A program made the position numbers and the translations under genes. A DNA stretch of 64,000 bases from Beroe ovata (Eukaryota; Ctenophora; Nuda; Beroida; Beroidae): NCBI GenBank assembly GCA_946803715.1, contig CAMPET010000009.1:524836-588835 (forward strand), in the 5' to 3' direction. The first letter of the stretch is position 1; each line of letters starts with the position of its first letter. A model generated the notes under the pieces. That model was given only the letters and a program-made list of their open reading frames with translations. It was not told the origin of the DNA and did not search any database. Positions 1 to 12,797 of this stretch are shown here, piece by piece.

Positions 1-2280
1 CCCATTTCCCATTTGCATGAGACAGTTAGATGGGAAATTCGGAGTAGAATTTCATGAATAGAGATATTGGGAGGAGTTTTTGTAAATCCCTCCATGGTTC
101 AAAGTTCCCCCATGGGAAATCGGGAAAAACGATATTGGGTGGTTTAAGTTTTTGACTTTGCCCTCCAAGTTTTATCTCAATACTAACATCATTTTCCCCT
201 CTAGCAAATGGTTTTAAATTTTCATCACGATATTACAGCTGTTTACCTCCGCTTCATTCAGGAACATTCATTCTCATCAATGACAATTGTAAGTTGGATG
301 GCACTCTCATTCGCTCAGTTTACTTATCAACTCGCGATCTAACTTGTGAAAAGAAGAGCATATCGCTCAATAAGAATTACAACGATTTATATACTCAATC
401 GCTATTGATCTATTTTCAGATCACGTGACCGGTTGACACGCTGCTTCTGGTGATTGTATTGGCAGAATGCCATAAGCACGTGCACGTGCGCGTGGCACGT
501 GACGCGCACACGTGCTATTTCTCACAGGATCACGTGATACTGAAGATGGAGTTTTCTCTTCGGTAAGCAGCTACTGTTTTCTAACAAGCACTCAATAAAT
601 TTTGTTTGTTTAGTGTTTTAATTGGTTTTCTAAAACAATTTTCAGCTCCTTATTATTTTCATTGTACGAAATAATAAATAAAAGTAAAAGTAAAACCGAT
701 GTTTTTCGGTCGTGCATGTTATTGAAAGTATGGTCGCGTTACACAATGCGAGTTGTTTTGTTTTGGTTACGAAAATCAAAATAAACATCGAAATCGTGTG
801 CACTGTACTCAAATCATCAGGTCTCGCCAAACTTCAACATGAAATGTTTTATAAATATTTGGTCTGTGTAATTAAACAGACGTATTTAATATTCATTACA
901 ACCGAAATTAATGCGTCATAATCATGGAAACTCGAATTGCAATGAAACATCAGAGATTTGAATAAAGGTGAAATGATTATGAATGATGTTTGGACCCTTT
1001 CTTGGTCAAATTCTTGGGGTTTCGATGGCATTACGTACTTTGTGCCCAACATTATGATCCAAAATATCGTTTTCAATTAGCCCCAGCACTTATTTCATCA
1101 CTTATGCAGGATCTTATTTCTGTGCCGTATCTTGGAACAGATTCCATCCATGGTTTTTGTAGTCGTCGATAGTGCCTCTAAAATAAATTCTAGTTGGAAG
1201 AAGCTGTTAAACGCACCCCCGGTTCGCACTGAAATTGAAGTGGTTACTGCACAATTCTATCAAATTAATCATCGCACAAGATCTCATACAACTGTTTTAA
1301 ACAAACCACATGCGCGGCGACGTTACAATACCCAGCAGCCGCTAACACCTCCCATTGGTTACCTAGCAACGTCACGTGACTTTTACTCGCGATATCATTG
1401 GCTACCGGAGCAACCCACGTGACAGATCCCCTCCGACTACCAGCTGCGAATATATTCGAAGGCTTCACAAATATTCGACCTGTTTTTGTTGTGATTTCCC
1501 GAGTTCTGTCAACAAACAAACACACACGTATGTCCGGTGGTGTACACACAAGCAACAACAATTTGTTGCTTGGCAACGCAGCACGTGCTGCAGCAGACAC
1601 CGAGGCGCCAGCACTTGCTCGGTATCAGCTCCGACATGAGGATGAGCTCCCGACAGTAAGGCGCCAAGGTGTGGTGAAATACTTCCTATAATACTTCCGG
1701 TTGTTATCGTATTCATCCGAGAAGGAAATGTGATTTGTGTTATCTTTTGTTAAAATGTCATCCATCATTTTATATCATCCCACTGTATATGTTTTACGCG
1801 TTGTTCGGCTGTTTGTTATCATTGCTTTGTGTTACATGCCTGCCATGTTTGTAAACTTAACCGGACTGAGAGATTGTGGTCGGGTGATGTTCATATCACG
1901 GAGTTCATTCCACTTCTCACGTTAACTTCCGTCGTTCCTGTCCTCAAGTCATTCATCAGATATTTGCGTGCTTAATAATAATCCCTTTTTCAGTTTCGCT
2001 GTAGTTATTGTTAACCAGAAATAGAAACTGATTGTCACTATCTGCAATAAAGTTTCTCAAGATGAATTGTGCTGAGCAATTTGTGCTATTCAATACATTT
2101 GGACTCATAATTTCTGTTTCACCCCACCTTTTTTCCACGCCATTTTCACTCCACTTTTTCCCCTAAATAATCTCATTTTTCAGCGCTGTCAGACGTTGTT
2201 GTACACCCTCTAGCAACCGATAATTTGGTATCTCCTCCCCTTCCAGACATCTCCCACTGTTCCCAAGCAGGTATAATTGT

Positions 2281-2790
2281 CTGTGTTAGCGTGTCTGTTT
2301 GTGTGTGGTGCGTGTGATTGTGTGTCTGTGGTGTGTCTGTGTGTGTGGTGTGTCTGTGTGTGTCTGTGTTAGCGTGTGTGTTTGTGTGTATNNNNNNNNN
2401 NNNNNNNNNNNNNNNNNNNNNNNNNNNNNNNNNNNNNNNNNNNNNNNNNNNNNNNNNNNNNNNNNNNNNNNNNNNNNNNNNNNNNNNNNNNNNNNNNNNN
2501 NNNNNNNNNNNNNNNNNNNNNNNNNNNNNNNNNNNNNNNNNNNNNNTGTGTGTCTGTGTGTGTGTGTTTGTGTGTGTGGTGTTTGTATGTCTGTGTCTGT
2601 CTGTTTGTGTTTTTGTGTCTGTGAGTGTGTGTGTGCGTGTCGGTGTCTGTGTGTGAGTGTGCGTTTGTGTGTCCGTGAGTGTGTGTGGGTGTTTGTGTGT
2701 GTGTGTCTGTGAGTGTGTCTGTGTGTGTGGGTATGTGTGTGTCTGTTTGTGTGTGTGTACTGTGTGTGTGTGTGTTTGTGAGTCTGATTG
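2281..2790. repeat. TG/CA microsatellite with assembly gap
   Basis: Imperfect (TG)n with TC and TT interruptions on both sides of an N run at 2392-2546. The apparent open reading frames here are low-complexity Cys/Val or Thr/His translations. Confidence 0.95.
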
Positions 2791-3226
2791 TCCCTCAAAA
2801 CTGAGGGACGCGTCACCAAAAGTCCACCCATCGCGAAAGGAGTCGTCACGACTTTCTCATGAACAACGTATATGATCGCGAGGCGCCGTTCATTGTGCCC
2901 CATGTGCAGGAATCTCGCTGATTGGATGTTGCTGACCGTACTGGTCTCGGATTGGTTCTCCCAACCACGTGATAGATGTATCGGGTAGCCGATGTTTGTA
3001 AACATTTGCCCACTGCACCTCACATATAAAATTCATTGGGTGACCCAGTTTGGGTCTTACCCAATTTTGGGCGTCGCCATTCTTCGATGATAGATGATTC
3101 CAGAAACATCCTCTTGCAAAATCCAGAGAGCCGAATAGTAGATCCGGCCTTCACTCATGAAACCAATCAATGGTGAGTGAGTCAGTTTCATTTCAACTAC
3201 CGAGAGGCGAGAGCCACACAGTACCG

Positions 3227-3280
3227 TGTATGTGTGTGTGTACTCTGTGTGTGTGTGTGTGTGTGTGGGTGTGTGTGTGN

Positions 3281-3330
<50 letters not shown>
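3227..3330. repeat. TG microsatellite
   Basis: Nearly pure (TG)n of about 100 bp with a single N at 3280, so the repeat length is unresolved in the assembly. Confidence 0.95.
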
Positions 3331-3333
<3 letters not shown>

Positions 3334-3729
3334 CGATTTTCAGTTTTAAGTCAAGACTCCTATTTCTGGTCTACTCCCGTGAGAAAATCACCAAAACCAC
3401 TATATATTCCCACTATCAGACGGTCCCATGACACTGTTATACAGTGTACTCACATAGTATTGATGTAGGTCCTATGGGAAAAATGACGCGCGCGCACGTG
3501 CAGTTGGTCCTATACCGTGAGATTGATAACTATCATTTCCATGTTATTGCGACTTGGCATTTGCACGTCATTTTTTCCTCCGGTTTTTTGGTGACCTAGG
3601 TATACCTTTTTCACCACAAGTTAGAGAAACTGTTAAAACTGTTTGTTTTGTCTCGCCAACTCCGGACACTAACTCTAGCCCCCAATTTGGTAAAATTCAG
3701 CACATTTCTCGGGAATTTGTTCCAATATC

Positions 3730-6700
3730 ATGCCTGCCAGTTCAGATATTCTTTCGAGTGCTTTTCGTCTAGCAAACAATGATCCAGGTAAAATAGTTGT
3801 TTGTTTGTGGATTGTTTGTTATCGGTACTTTGTTTGTTTCATGTCACATCTTGTTTGTTTGATAAGGTGTTGTTTTCAGTAGTTCATACTATTGTTGTTG
3901 ATATTATGTCTTGTAGCAATACTATAAACATGTATCGATTGAATAATATTTTCCTAATGATATTGATAGAGTATCTTCATGTTACTGTGACCACGCCCTT
4001 TTCTCATGATACCAATATCATTGACCCTTGTCGTACTATGACATAGTGCCATAGATTGCTTAGCGTGAGCCATGATTTTACTTTCGTCCACTCATGAAAC
4101 CCATGGGAAATTTGTGAGTTTAAAAACTCTGATAGTTTGAACACCAATATGCCCAATATGTGTATTGATATGTAACCTTAGGAAACCATAGATTATGAGT
4201 GAAGCTTGGCTTACACAGCACTTTTTTTAGTGTTTTAGACGTTTATTTGTGATCACCAGAACAAATGATCGCGCTCTCATGTTAAAAATCTTTTGACAAA
4301 AACGCATTCATATGTAATTAGTAACAACCACTCACGTGAGTTAAGCTATACTCTACACGTGCAAAACACGTGATATGCACGTGATATGCACGTGCTCACA
4401 TTCGGTTTTACGGTGCGCAGCACAAGACTGAGCGCCGTAACGTGATAATAGCAGGTGAAGTGGCTCCATCTTACCTCGTGACATAACACGTGGCCAGGCT
4501 TCTCGCGCTATAGGTTGCCCTCTCTCGTGCCACACTGATTCATCGCAATCCCATTTTCTACGAGACTTTCACTGCGTCGAGCAATCAAGCACTAACGGAA
4601 TTCCGCGCTCGTTATTAAAAAGTGTCCGTGTGATCCGATTTGACAGATAATTCGAACGAGCGCGGCTGATTTTATTATCATGTGCATATGACTGTTGAGT
4701 TTTCGTTTCATGAGGCGCAGAAAACTTTAAAATTGCTGGCTGCGGTAATTTTGGCGGATGGCCATCAACTACTTTGCATGGAATTGAAAGCTTCCCCTAA
4801 AAGGTCATTAACATGATTAAGTGATTAAGTGATTAAATGATTAAGTGATTAATTATTTTTCAGAGTCTTCCAACGCTCAAGAAGTGTTATCCAGCTGTGG
4901 TGTCTCCTCAATCACAAGTAAATATCACGAAACTATGATATATTATTGAAACTTTGAGTTCTAATTAATAATTATCCCTAATTGGCTGATTATCAGACGG
5001 ATTTGCATGCATTTATTTCTCGATTTCTCTTTAGGTCGAGGTTATGGGTCGTGTGATGTGCAGTACGATAGCAGCTCGATATCTATTGGTTCAACTCAGG
5101 TGCAGTTGCTCTCATTGACACAGCTGACACCTTCTCTGCAGTTATTGACACCACTTCATTGAAACCACCGTCCACCGTATTGATAACAGTGTTATCTCAA
5201 AATATGGCAGTTCTTTGTAGTATTGGCAAAACAACGTGTTATTAACACTTATTAACACCACAATAACTCATCGATGACACCACTTTTTCTATCTCTGATA
5301 CCAAATTCCACACATTCCTGACACCACCCTTCCAGAGCGAGGTGTCAACGCCGCCGGCTGACAACACGGATGTGAAGCCACCGTACAGCTACGTTGCTAT
5401 GATCGCCATGGCAATACGAGATTCTCCCGATAAGAAGCTGACTCTCAGTCAGATATACCAGTATATTATCGATAAGTTCCCCTACTACAACAAGAACAAG
5501 AAAGGTGATCAATCATTCCGAGTGCGATATTCCGAAGTCTTAGAATAATTGATTAGAAACAATCGATATTAATAATTCCCCCGTCCAGATACTCGAGCGT
5601 AGTCTAACTGCTGTTACTACAAATGTGCAGTGTGCAGTTAAACCAATAGGGAAAGCTAAAAACAGTTAAACCAATAGGGAAGGCTAACACAGATTTATGG
5701 GCGGAAGTCAAACATGTTTCTATCGCGCAGGTTGGCAGAATTCTATCCGTCACAACTTGTCCCTGAACGAGTGTTTCGTGAAGATTCCCCGCGAGGGAGG
5801 GGAACGGAAAGGGAACTACTGGACCCTTGACCAGAGTTGTGATGATATGTTTGAAAAGGGAAACTACCGGTATGTATGTGTATGTGTAATGTGTGTATGT
5901 GGATGTGTGTGTGTCTGTGAGTGTATCTATGTCTGTGTGTGTATATGTATCTGTGTAATGTGTGGGTGTCTGTGGGTGTCTTGGTATCTGTGTGTGACCG
6001 GGGGTGTGTCTGTCTGTGTCTGTCTGTGTCTGTGTCTGTGTGTGTGTGGCCGGGGGTGTGTCTGTCTGTGTGTATGTATGTGTATGTGTGTGTGGGTGTC
6101 TGTGTGTATGTATGTGTTTGTGGGTGTCATGGTAACGCAGTTACCTGTGACGATTTATCCCAGAAGACGGCGACGTATGAAGCGACCTATCCGTCCCTCT
6201 CCCTATTCAAATAAGGCCGGACTCTACTTTCCCTACCACCATCAGGTAAAACACTGCGTTGTGTGCCGGACTAAGCAATCGAGAAGCGCAATTGTTAACC
6301 ATCAAAATTGTTATCTGAGGTTTTATGCCGCACAGGGGCGTTGCCCCGTCAATTATTATCATCTTAATAATCCTATTCATTTATTCAATTTAATTATTCT
6401 CATTTGAAACAGGGGTTCAGGGGCTGGCAGCCGTACAACTACCTGGGTAATCACTGGCAGAACAAAGTGCCTGCAGCTCTCAGTCTCTACACATACAACA
6501 ACGGTCAGTAATTATACCTCGTAATTGTCAGTTATACCTCTTTAAATTGTTGATCATTCTTTGGTTTTGCCCCTTGGAGCAATTTCCTAAAGAATAAGAA
6601 AATTTATTTCTGCGATAAAATTTGCAAAATAAACATTCCATCTATGAATGCTCGATCCTTGAATCCCGACTCCTATTCATCTCTCTGGTTATTGGCCATC

Positions 6701-7762
6701 ACTCTGGTTATTGTTGAATAACTGTTTGATCAATGATCGTGAATTGTCTCTCTCTACCCAGGTGGCCCTCCCAGACTACAGCCACTTCAGCCGAGCGGTG
6801 CGAGTGTGCCGCCATTCACCTCCCCTCCTGAGTACGCCAGGTGGGATGTTGATAATGCCGCCGTGAAATGATCATCATTTTTACTCATGGGACTCTTATC
6901 CATGCGACTCTTGTACAGAGTTTATGGATTGCACGATTCTTCCAAATCCATGCACTCTGTATCCAATATTACCGCGCATACTGACACTATAGACATCTCT
7001 GTCAATTGTCATTGACACCGTACTGAATTGACACCGCACTGCATTGCAGGCAGCTGGAAGATAATGATCAGATATCATACAGTTTACAGATGCTAGCCAA
7101 CAGACAACCACCTCTTTCTCTGGTAAATTTACCAAACATCCTCAGTTGATTCATATTCTCGGGTATTTTTGGAATATGCACTCTCCCTAAACGAGTGGGC
7201 CGGTAACAGTCATATGCTGGGTATTCTTGACATTCGACATTCAAATTCTAGATTTTGTGGGTATTCCGTACTCCAATCGATGTTTTAAACAGCTCCATCT
7301 TAATACTGTTGATTCTAAACCCACGCTCTCCCACAGGGCAGCAGACAAGAGACCCCTCTGAGTAGCACATTCTGTGCAGGCTCTATTCCCACCACGAGCT
7401 ACAACAACACAGACCACACCCTCCAACGTCAGGATGTCATGAACTGTAACTTCGTGAAGTCAGAGAATCACGTGACGGCACCGCATCACCCCTCATCATT
7501 CGATATGAAAACTATCTCCGATTCGAGCCTGTGTTTCGACGATCAGAAATCGGAGTCGAGTTTCCATCAGGGACTCAAATCGTCGTTTGGGATAAAAACA
7601 GAAGATACGAGTGATACATTTGGTATTAAAAGGGAGGACACGGGGGATTCGTTTGGGATAAAGTCAGAGGACGGGTATTCATTGAAAAGTAGTGACGTGA
7701 GCAATGTGTTGTTTAACTTAAAAACTGAGGATGGCTGTAGTTTCAGCGGCAGTACACTGTAG
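3730..7762 (+). CDS. foxl2: Forkhead transcription factor FoxL2, 10 exons, 411 aa
   Basis: This is a sequence-specific DNA-binding nuclear protein of the FoxL2 class. Exons: 3730-3787, 4864-4917, 5035-5099, 5336-5504, 5731-5869, 6164-6245, 6413-6503, 6762-6840, 7050-7122 and 7337-7762. Every junction is gt/ag and the reading phase closes throughout. The forkhead domain (about residues 73-165) begins [14 protein letters not shown], has [15 protein letters not shown], and ends [12 protein letters not shown], the FoxL2 signature; [15 protein letters not shown] follows. Two introns cut the domain, whereas vertebrate FOXL2 is intronless. The C-terminal exon has five psi-K-x-E SUMO consensus sites (K311, K357, K368, K379, K399), three of them in tandem repeats. 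The start at 3730 is inferred from phase and donor quality; the exon 4 frame and everything after it are secure. Confidence 0.92.
4330..4492. promoter_or_regulatory. CACGTG cluster in the first FoxL2 intron
   Basis: Five CACGTG hexamers occur within about 160 bp, at about 4333, 4357, 4367, 4378 and 4389, with another at about 4487. CACGTG is the canonical E-box bound by bHLH-ZIP factors (Myc/Max, USF, MiT/TFE). Regulatory use is an inference, because the motif is common throughout this window. Confidence 0.35.
5870..6130. repeat. TG-rich satellite in a FoxL2 intron
   Basis: Degenerate TG/TCTG repeat starting immediately after the donor of the exon ending at 5869. It fills most of the intron to 6163, so the donor itself sits at the edge of the satellite. 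Confidence 0.9.
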
Positions 7763-9080
7763 ATTATAGTTATAGTATTTGATTAGTTAGTTTAATGATA
7801 CTGTTGAAAGTTATTGACACTGATATTTGTTAATGGTGACATGAAACGTAGTGCATCACATCATGGTACGATTTCTACCCGTATTTATAATTTGGAGCTT
7901 TCCTTCCATTTCAGTTCTTCCTTCCCCTATTAGTTAAAATTAAATTCCAAACCCTGATATGCGATACATTTCCACAAGCTTTTGGGAACGAGTTCATATT
8001 CACATTTCCTTGGAAAGATTTATTTATATTATTTGATATTTCATCAATTATACTCTGATCAGTTCACTGCACTCCATAGCGGTGTGTATTCAAGTTGATG
8101 CAATAGATGATTGTTTTTCTTGACTCCAGACAAATTCAAACTTGGTTTGCATCACAACAGTTTTCAAAGGTATAAATTACAAATTCATATAAACAAAAAT
8201 GTCATCAATTTTGCAAATAATGCTTCCCCATCTATGAGAAGACGATAGGCCTGTCTCCCGTCAACACAGTCCTTTATGACGTCGCAAGGCCCAGAAATTT
8301 TCCAAAAAAGGACAATTGTTGCGATGCTGTGGCTGAAAATATAGACGATGTCGCCGATTTGAAAACTTTCGTGATAAAAGGCACGATTTTGGTTTTAACA
8401 GCGTTTGTACACACATCATACGCGCGCGCAAGGACCTGATATCCAAATGGTGAACACATGGACTTTTCATTTTATTGGACTCAAATTTTTACGCACTCCA
8501 CTATTGTTAGCGTTACAAACGCGCGCGCGTATGACATGACTTACTCGGACGCCCAGCAATGAACTTTACGCAGTTGTTGGTATGTAACGTTTCTATTCGT
8601 CTCCCAGACTTTCGAATAGTGAAACTATTTCATCAAATGTAAGAGATTTCTTATAATCGACATTCCAAAATGCGTCTCTCGCTATCATCGCAGTGGTCGA
8701 AAGTAAAGGGGCAGGAATTAGGATACACATTTAAGAGGGTTAATTTCTTGGCGAGAGTCCAGCTTTCAAACCCTATAATCCTATGTCTGAAATATCGGAA
8801 GCGCACGGATGAACAATTGGAAGACATCTTTTATCTCGCAGTGCACTTTACAAACCACCTCATATGCAAGAAAAAACGACAAAACATTTCGCTCGAATAA
8901 TTTACCATGTTGCTCTTAGGAAAATATCATAATTTAAGGTTCTCAATCTGAGGTTTTCATCTCTTAAGTGAAACTGGAGATTGATAGATAATTACACACA
9001 CACGTCGTGAACATTAAACTTGATTATCTGAAATTCCCGTGACTCCAATGCTCCCTAATTAGCTCACTAATTAGCACGCA
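7763..9080. other. Convergent intergenic region between FoxL2 and the CDK12/13 gene
   Basis: Contains the 3' UTRs of both convergent genes. An unspliced open frame of about 70 codons at 8218-8430 (+) has no recognisable similarity and no splice context, so it was not called as a gene. Confidence 0.6.
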
Positions 9081-12000
9081 CTAATTAGGTTCACGCGACG
9101 GGTTTGATTGCCGAGTGTTCCCACCCTCGTTCGTCTGTCTCCGCTTCTTCTTATTTAACTTGCTCCACATCTCATGGCAGTCCTGCGACGGCAGATCCAT
9201 GGGCGGCTCCTTGCTCAAGTCCACGTCACAGAGGAACTTGTGTCGCAGACACTCCTCTGCCGACAGCCGCTGGAGAGGGTCAAGGGTCAGAGTTCTGTCC
9301 ACCAGATCCAACGCATCCTCGGGGAAGTAGCAATATTCCTTCCTCACAACACGCGGATATTTCTTCTTGTTGAACTCGATGAGCGAGCTGTACAAACTCA
9401 AGTTTACCACACCCGGCCAGTTTTCAGGAGACGGGGTCCCACATATCCGGCAAATTATCTCCAGCTGTTCCTGATCACTCCGGGCCCGGAATAGGGCCCT
9501 CTTGGCGAACATCTCCCCGAGAATACACCCGCTCGACCAGATGTCGACAGCGGGCCCGTAGTGTTCCTCCCCGAGGAGTAGCTCGGGCGGGCGGTACCAC
9601 CGGGTTATAACCTTGTTTGTGTAGAGGCGGTGCGGGTCATCTTTCCTCCAGTACCGGGCCAGGCCCAGATCCGCTAATTTCACCTCTCCGCGGTTATTGA
9701 GCAGGACATTGGCGCACTTGATGTCTCGGTGTAGGAAATTCTTGGAGTGACAGTAGGACAGACCTTCGAAGAGCTGACGCATGCACAGTTTAATCTCCCG
9801 CTCGTCAAACTTGACAAGCCCCGAATCGAGTAGTCCGACTAGATCGTGGTCCATGTACTCGAACACGAGGTAAATGGCAGCGTCCGATCGGCGGTAGTCC
9901 TCGGCCGATAACCGTTCGGTAACGATCGCTTTGAGGGAGATGATGTTTTTGTGTTGTAGTTGTTTGAGAATCTTGATTTCACGAACAGCGGTTATGGGGA
10001 ATCCCTCCTTGTTTTTGCTCTCTTCCTTGCCCGTGTCACAGCGAACTTTCTTTAGAGCAACTATGTCACCGCTACTCGTGTGCCGAGCTTTGTATACCTG
10101 ACCGTGTGTGTCATGGTAACGGTAACTTGTCATGGTAACGGTAACTTGTCATGGTAACGATAACTTGTCATGGCAACGGTAACTCGTCATGGTAACGGTA
10201 ACTTGTCATGGTAACGGTAAACTGTCATGGTAACGTGGTAACAATGTTATGCCACATTGCTGTTACTGTCGAGTTACCACAACATTTAGTATGTTACCGT
10301 AACTAACTTGGTATGGTAACTTGACAGTGACAGTGTTATGGTAACTCCGCACGGTAACGGTGGAGGATTGGAATGGTCCCTAATGGTATCGGTGTGATGT
10401 AATGGTGAATCAATGCGGTAGTGGAGGTAAATCGTCGTGGTAACGTTATATACATCGTGTGTGGGGTGTGTGTGTGTGTTGTCATGGTAACTACAGGTGA
10501 CGTATTGTGTGATAGTGTTGTCATGGCAACTACAGGATAAAACGGTATCATAGCTCATACCTGCCCGTATGTTCCCTCCCCGATTTTATCGAGAATTTTG
10601 AACTGTTTAATTCCCTCCTCCTCGTCGATACGGTAGTTCGGGTTTTCGGGGGAGTTCTCACGATTGGACCTGACAATTTGCTTTTAATTTTTTCTAAATT
10701 GGATCCAAGTGTTACGAATCATGTGATCTACAGAGGTTACTCAAGTGACAATAATGCATCAAGTGATAAAGAAACATCACTTTCCCGGGAATAATGTGAC
10801 ATAACGTACCGTAAAATGGCGTCTATATTCGGACTTGCAGCGCCCATCCCACTTTTACTCATCCGATCACCAAAACCGGGAATTTCTGTGGAGTCGGCGG
10901 CTACACTCGCCGCCGTGGTGGGCGCCGCGACACTGGCTGGCGATGTCACAGGCGGCGTGTCTATCGGGGAGACGCTGAGAGATGGCGGCAGTCTGGCGGG
11001 TGGCGGGGGAACGGGGAGCTCATCGTGTTTCCGAGACGGCGTTCTGACGTCTCCTGAGAGGGACAGGGGGATTGAAGCACAGATCTTCACTAACTACACT
11101 TGAATTGAAATCTACCGTAAGGGAAGAACTTCAGCAACAATAGTTTACAATAAGTAACAACTAACAACAATAAATAACAATTATAGTAACAACTAACAAC
11201 AGGTGTCAACACTGGCTAACATTAATGGCATATACCTGTGTTAGCATGGTTGGAGTGGTTTAAAGAGTGGTGGAGACCGTTTGCTGGCACTTCTGAGAGA
11301 AAATCATGGCTCAGAAAATCTAGTAAACCACTTTTTCAAAGTGAGATTTATCAAACACCCCAATTTCTCACCTCCAACCGCGTCTCTATTTCGTCTCTCT
11401 GCCTCCTCCCGTTTCCTCATCTCGCTGACTTTCCTCCGGTCATGCTCCAGGAGCCGGGCCTCTTCAGCTGCTTGCTTTGCTCTTTTCTGTTCCTCCATCT
11501 TTTCTTCCTCCCTATTGAGAGCAGCCAGCTTCTTCCTTATCTGCGAGGAGCTTGTCGTGAATTGAGAATTCACAATTGAAATAGTGAGACACTTTCTCTT
11601 TTGTCCGACTTTCTATCATCGATAATAGTGATGGAAATTGGAAAGAGACATTGTTTCAAATTTTCTCTCACGACCATGAAGGAAAAAGGATGAAAATGGG
11701 TTTTCACACTTCCCTGATTCTGTGTGCATTTGAGATCGAATGTAATTGCTCCCACCTTTTCTCGTTTCTGATTCAGTTCGATGGTATTGGGCGATCTGCT
11801 GGCAGACCTGTTTCGTGTTCTGCAGGGGGAGACCCGCTTTTCAGCGTACGCCGAGGGAATTTCTATCTTCTTGTGACGGGATTCCCGTGCTGACGGACTA
11901 CGACTCTGAGTATCGACGTACGGCGATCTACTTTCTGAAGGAGCAGGACGTGGTTAACATATATCTGATTTCTGAAACATGGGGGCCAATATATCATGCC

Positions 12001-12797
12001 CTTTTCATGAACAATAAATGACTTTTACGCCATTCCAATACAATACATTGGATTTATTACACAGAGGACACTTGACACACTTAGCTAAACCAACTCACCA
12101 GAATGTCTCTTGTCCCTGTCGCATGCTTCCCTGGGCTTTTTACGCGGTGGACTGTGACCACCATCTCTATAATGAGGAGACATTGCACTTGGTGATAGAG
12201 CTCCCTCTCTGTGCTTCTTCTTCTTCTTTTTCTTCTCCTTAGTCCTATCAACATAGCTGTTTTCAACGAAACAAATTGTTCAGTAAATCATATCGTTTTC
12301 AGCAGCAAGTAGTAGGGCAAGCAGTCAATGAGTTTTAATAGATAGAATAAACATGGTAATGGTCTACATACCTCGGTTCGCCAGAGAAAAGCTCCTCATC
12401 GTTCAAATACAACAGATCCTCTCTTGTTAGTTTGCTCTTCTTTTTCTTCTTCTTCTTCGATTTCTTGGGAACAGTCACACTGCTGTTACTGTTATGATTG
12501 CTACCATTACTGTTAGCATGAGGGGATCTGGACTTGTGGTCAGGAGAGGATTCATAGTATGATGCAGCTAGGAGCTTGGGCATGTCTCCTGAACTGTACC
12601 TGAATACAGAGCTCATCATGTCTGTCTCTTGTGAATTGAAGAACAGTCACATCATACAAAGTTAAATAAATTGATCAAACAGCAAAATATTACCTGGAAC
12701 TGGAGGGGGCTGATGGCTGACTGTTGTAGTAGCCATAGTGCTGACCACTGGCATTATAGTGTCTGGGTGGAACTGAATAGCTGGATCGGGAGGACAT
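9081..12797 (-). CDS. cdk12: CDK12/13-family cyclin-dependent kinase, 8 exons, 735 aa
   Basis: Predicted nuclear kinase. CDK12/13 with cyclin K phosphorylate the RNA polymerase II C-terminal domain and couple elongation to RNA processing. Exons on the minus strand: 12797-12694, 12599-12372, 12256-12099, 11934-11756, 11540-11372, 11053-10810, 10669-10561 and 10097-9081, all in phase. The N-terminal half is Ser/Lys/Arg-rich with RS stretches and a charged, probably helical segment. The kinase domain (from about residue 378) has [10 protein letters not shown], catalytic K413, the cyclin-binding helix PITAVRE (431-437), HRDIKCAN (520-527) and T-loop T557 in [14 protein letters not shown]. The tail [16 protein letters not shown] matches the CDK12/13 extension helix and separates it from CDK9. 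The DFG motif reads DLG (540-542), and there is a short insert before the PITAVRE helix. CDK12 and CDK13 are not distinguished outside vertebrates. Confidence 0.93.
10105..10240. repeat. 19-bp minisatellite in the last CDK12/13 intron
   Basis: About seven tandem copies of TGTCATGGTAACGGTAACT with single-base variants. Related GGTAAC motifs are scattered through the rest of the intron to about 10560. Confidence 0.9.

Larger units (their letters stand above)
1..3729. other. Gene-poor DNA upstream of FoxL2
   Basis: No coding region with recognisable homology or consistent splice structure is visible. The stretch holds a cluster of CACGTG palindromes (about 421-540, again at 1373, 1416 and 1580), a long TG satellite with an assembly gap, and a second TG satellite. 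It ends at the first coding exon of the FoxL2 gene, so its last kilobases probably contain that gene's promoter and 5' UTR. No TATA box or transcription start could be assigned. Confidence 0.6.

Noticed and set aside
546-793. Possible two-exon small gene (MEFSLR, donor near 562, acceptor near 645, about 55 residues)
   Set aside because: Splice signals are acceptable, but the peptide has no recognisable similarity and the second part contains AATAAA-rich sequence. Too weak to call.
2286-3023. Long open frames across the TG/CA satellites (also 24071-24457, 54151-54722 and others)
   Set aside because: They are Thr/His or Cys/Val low-complexity translations of dinucleotide repeats that read through N runs. 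No domain or splice context supports them.
4689-4746. Alternative first exon for FoxL2 (ATG at about 4689, donor GTAATT)
   Set aside because: It enters exon 2 in the wrong phase and leads to a stop before the forkhead frame. The exon at 3730-3787 closes in phase.
8218-8430. Open frame of about 70 codons between FoxL2 and CDK12/13
   Set aside because: No homology recognised, no splice signals and no suitable start codon.
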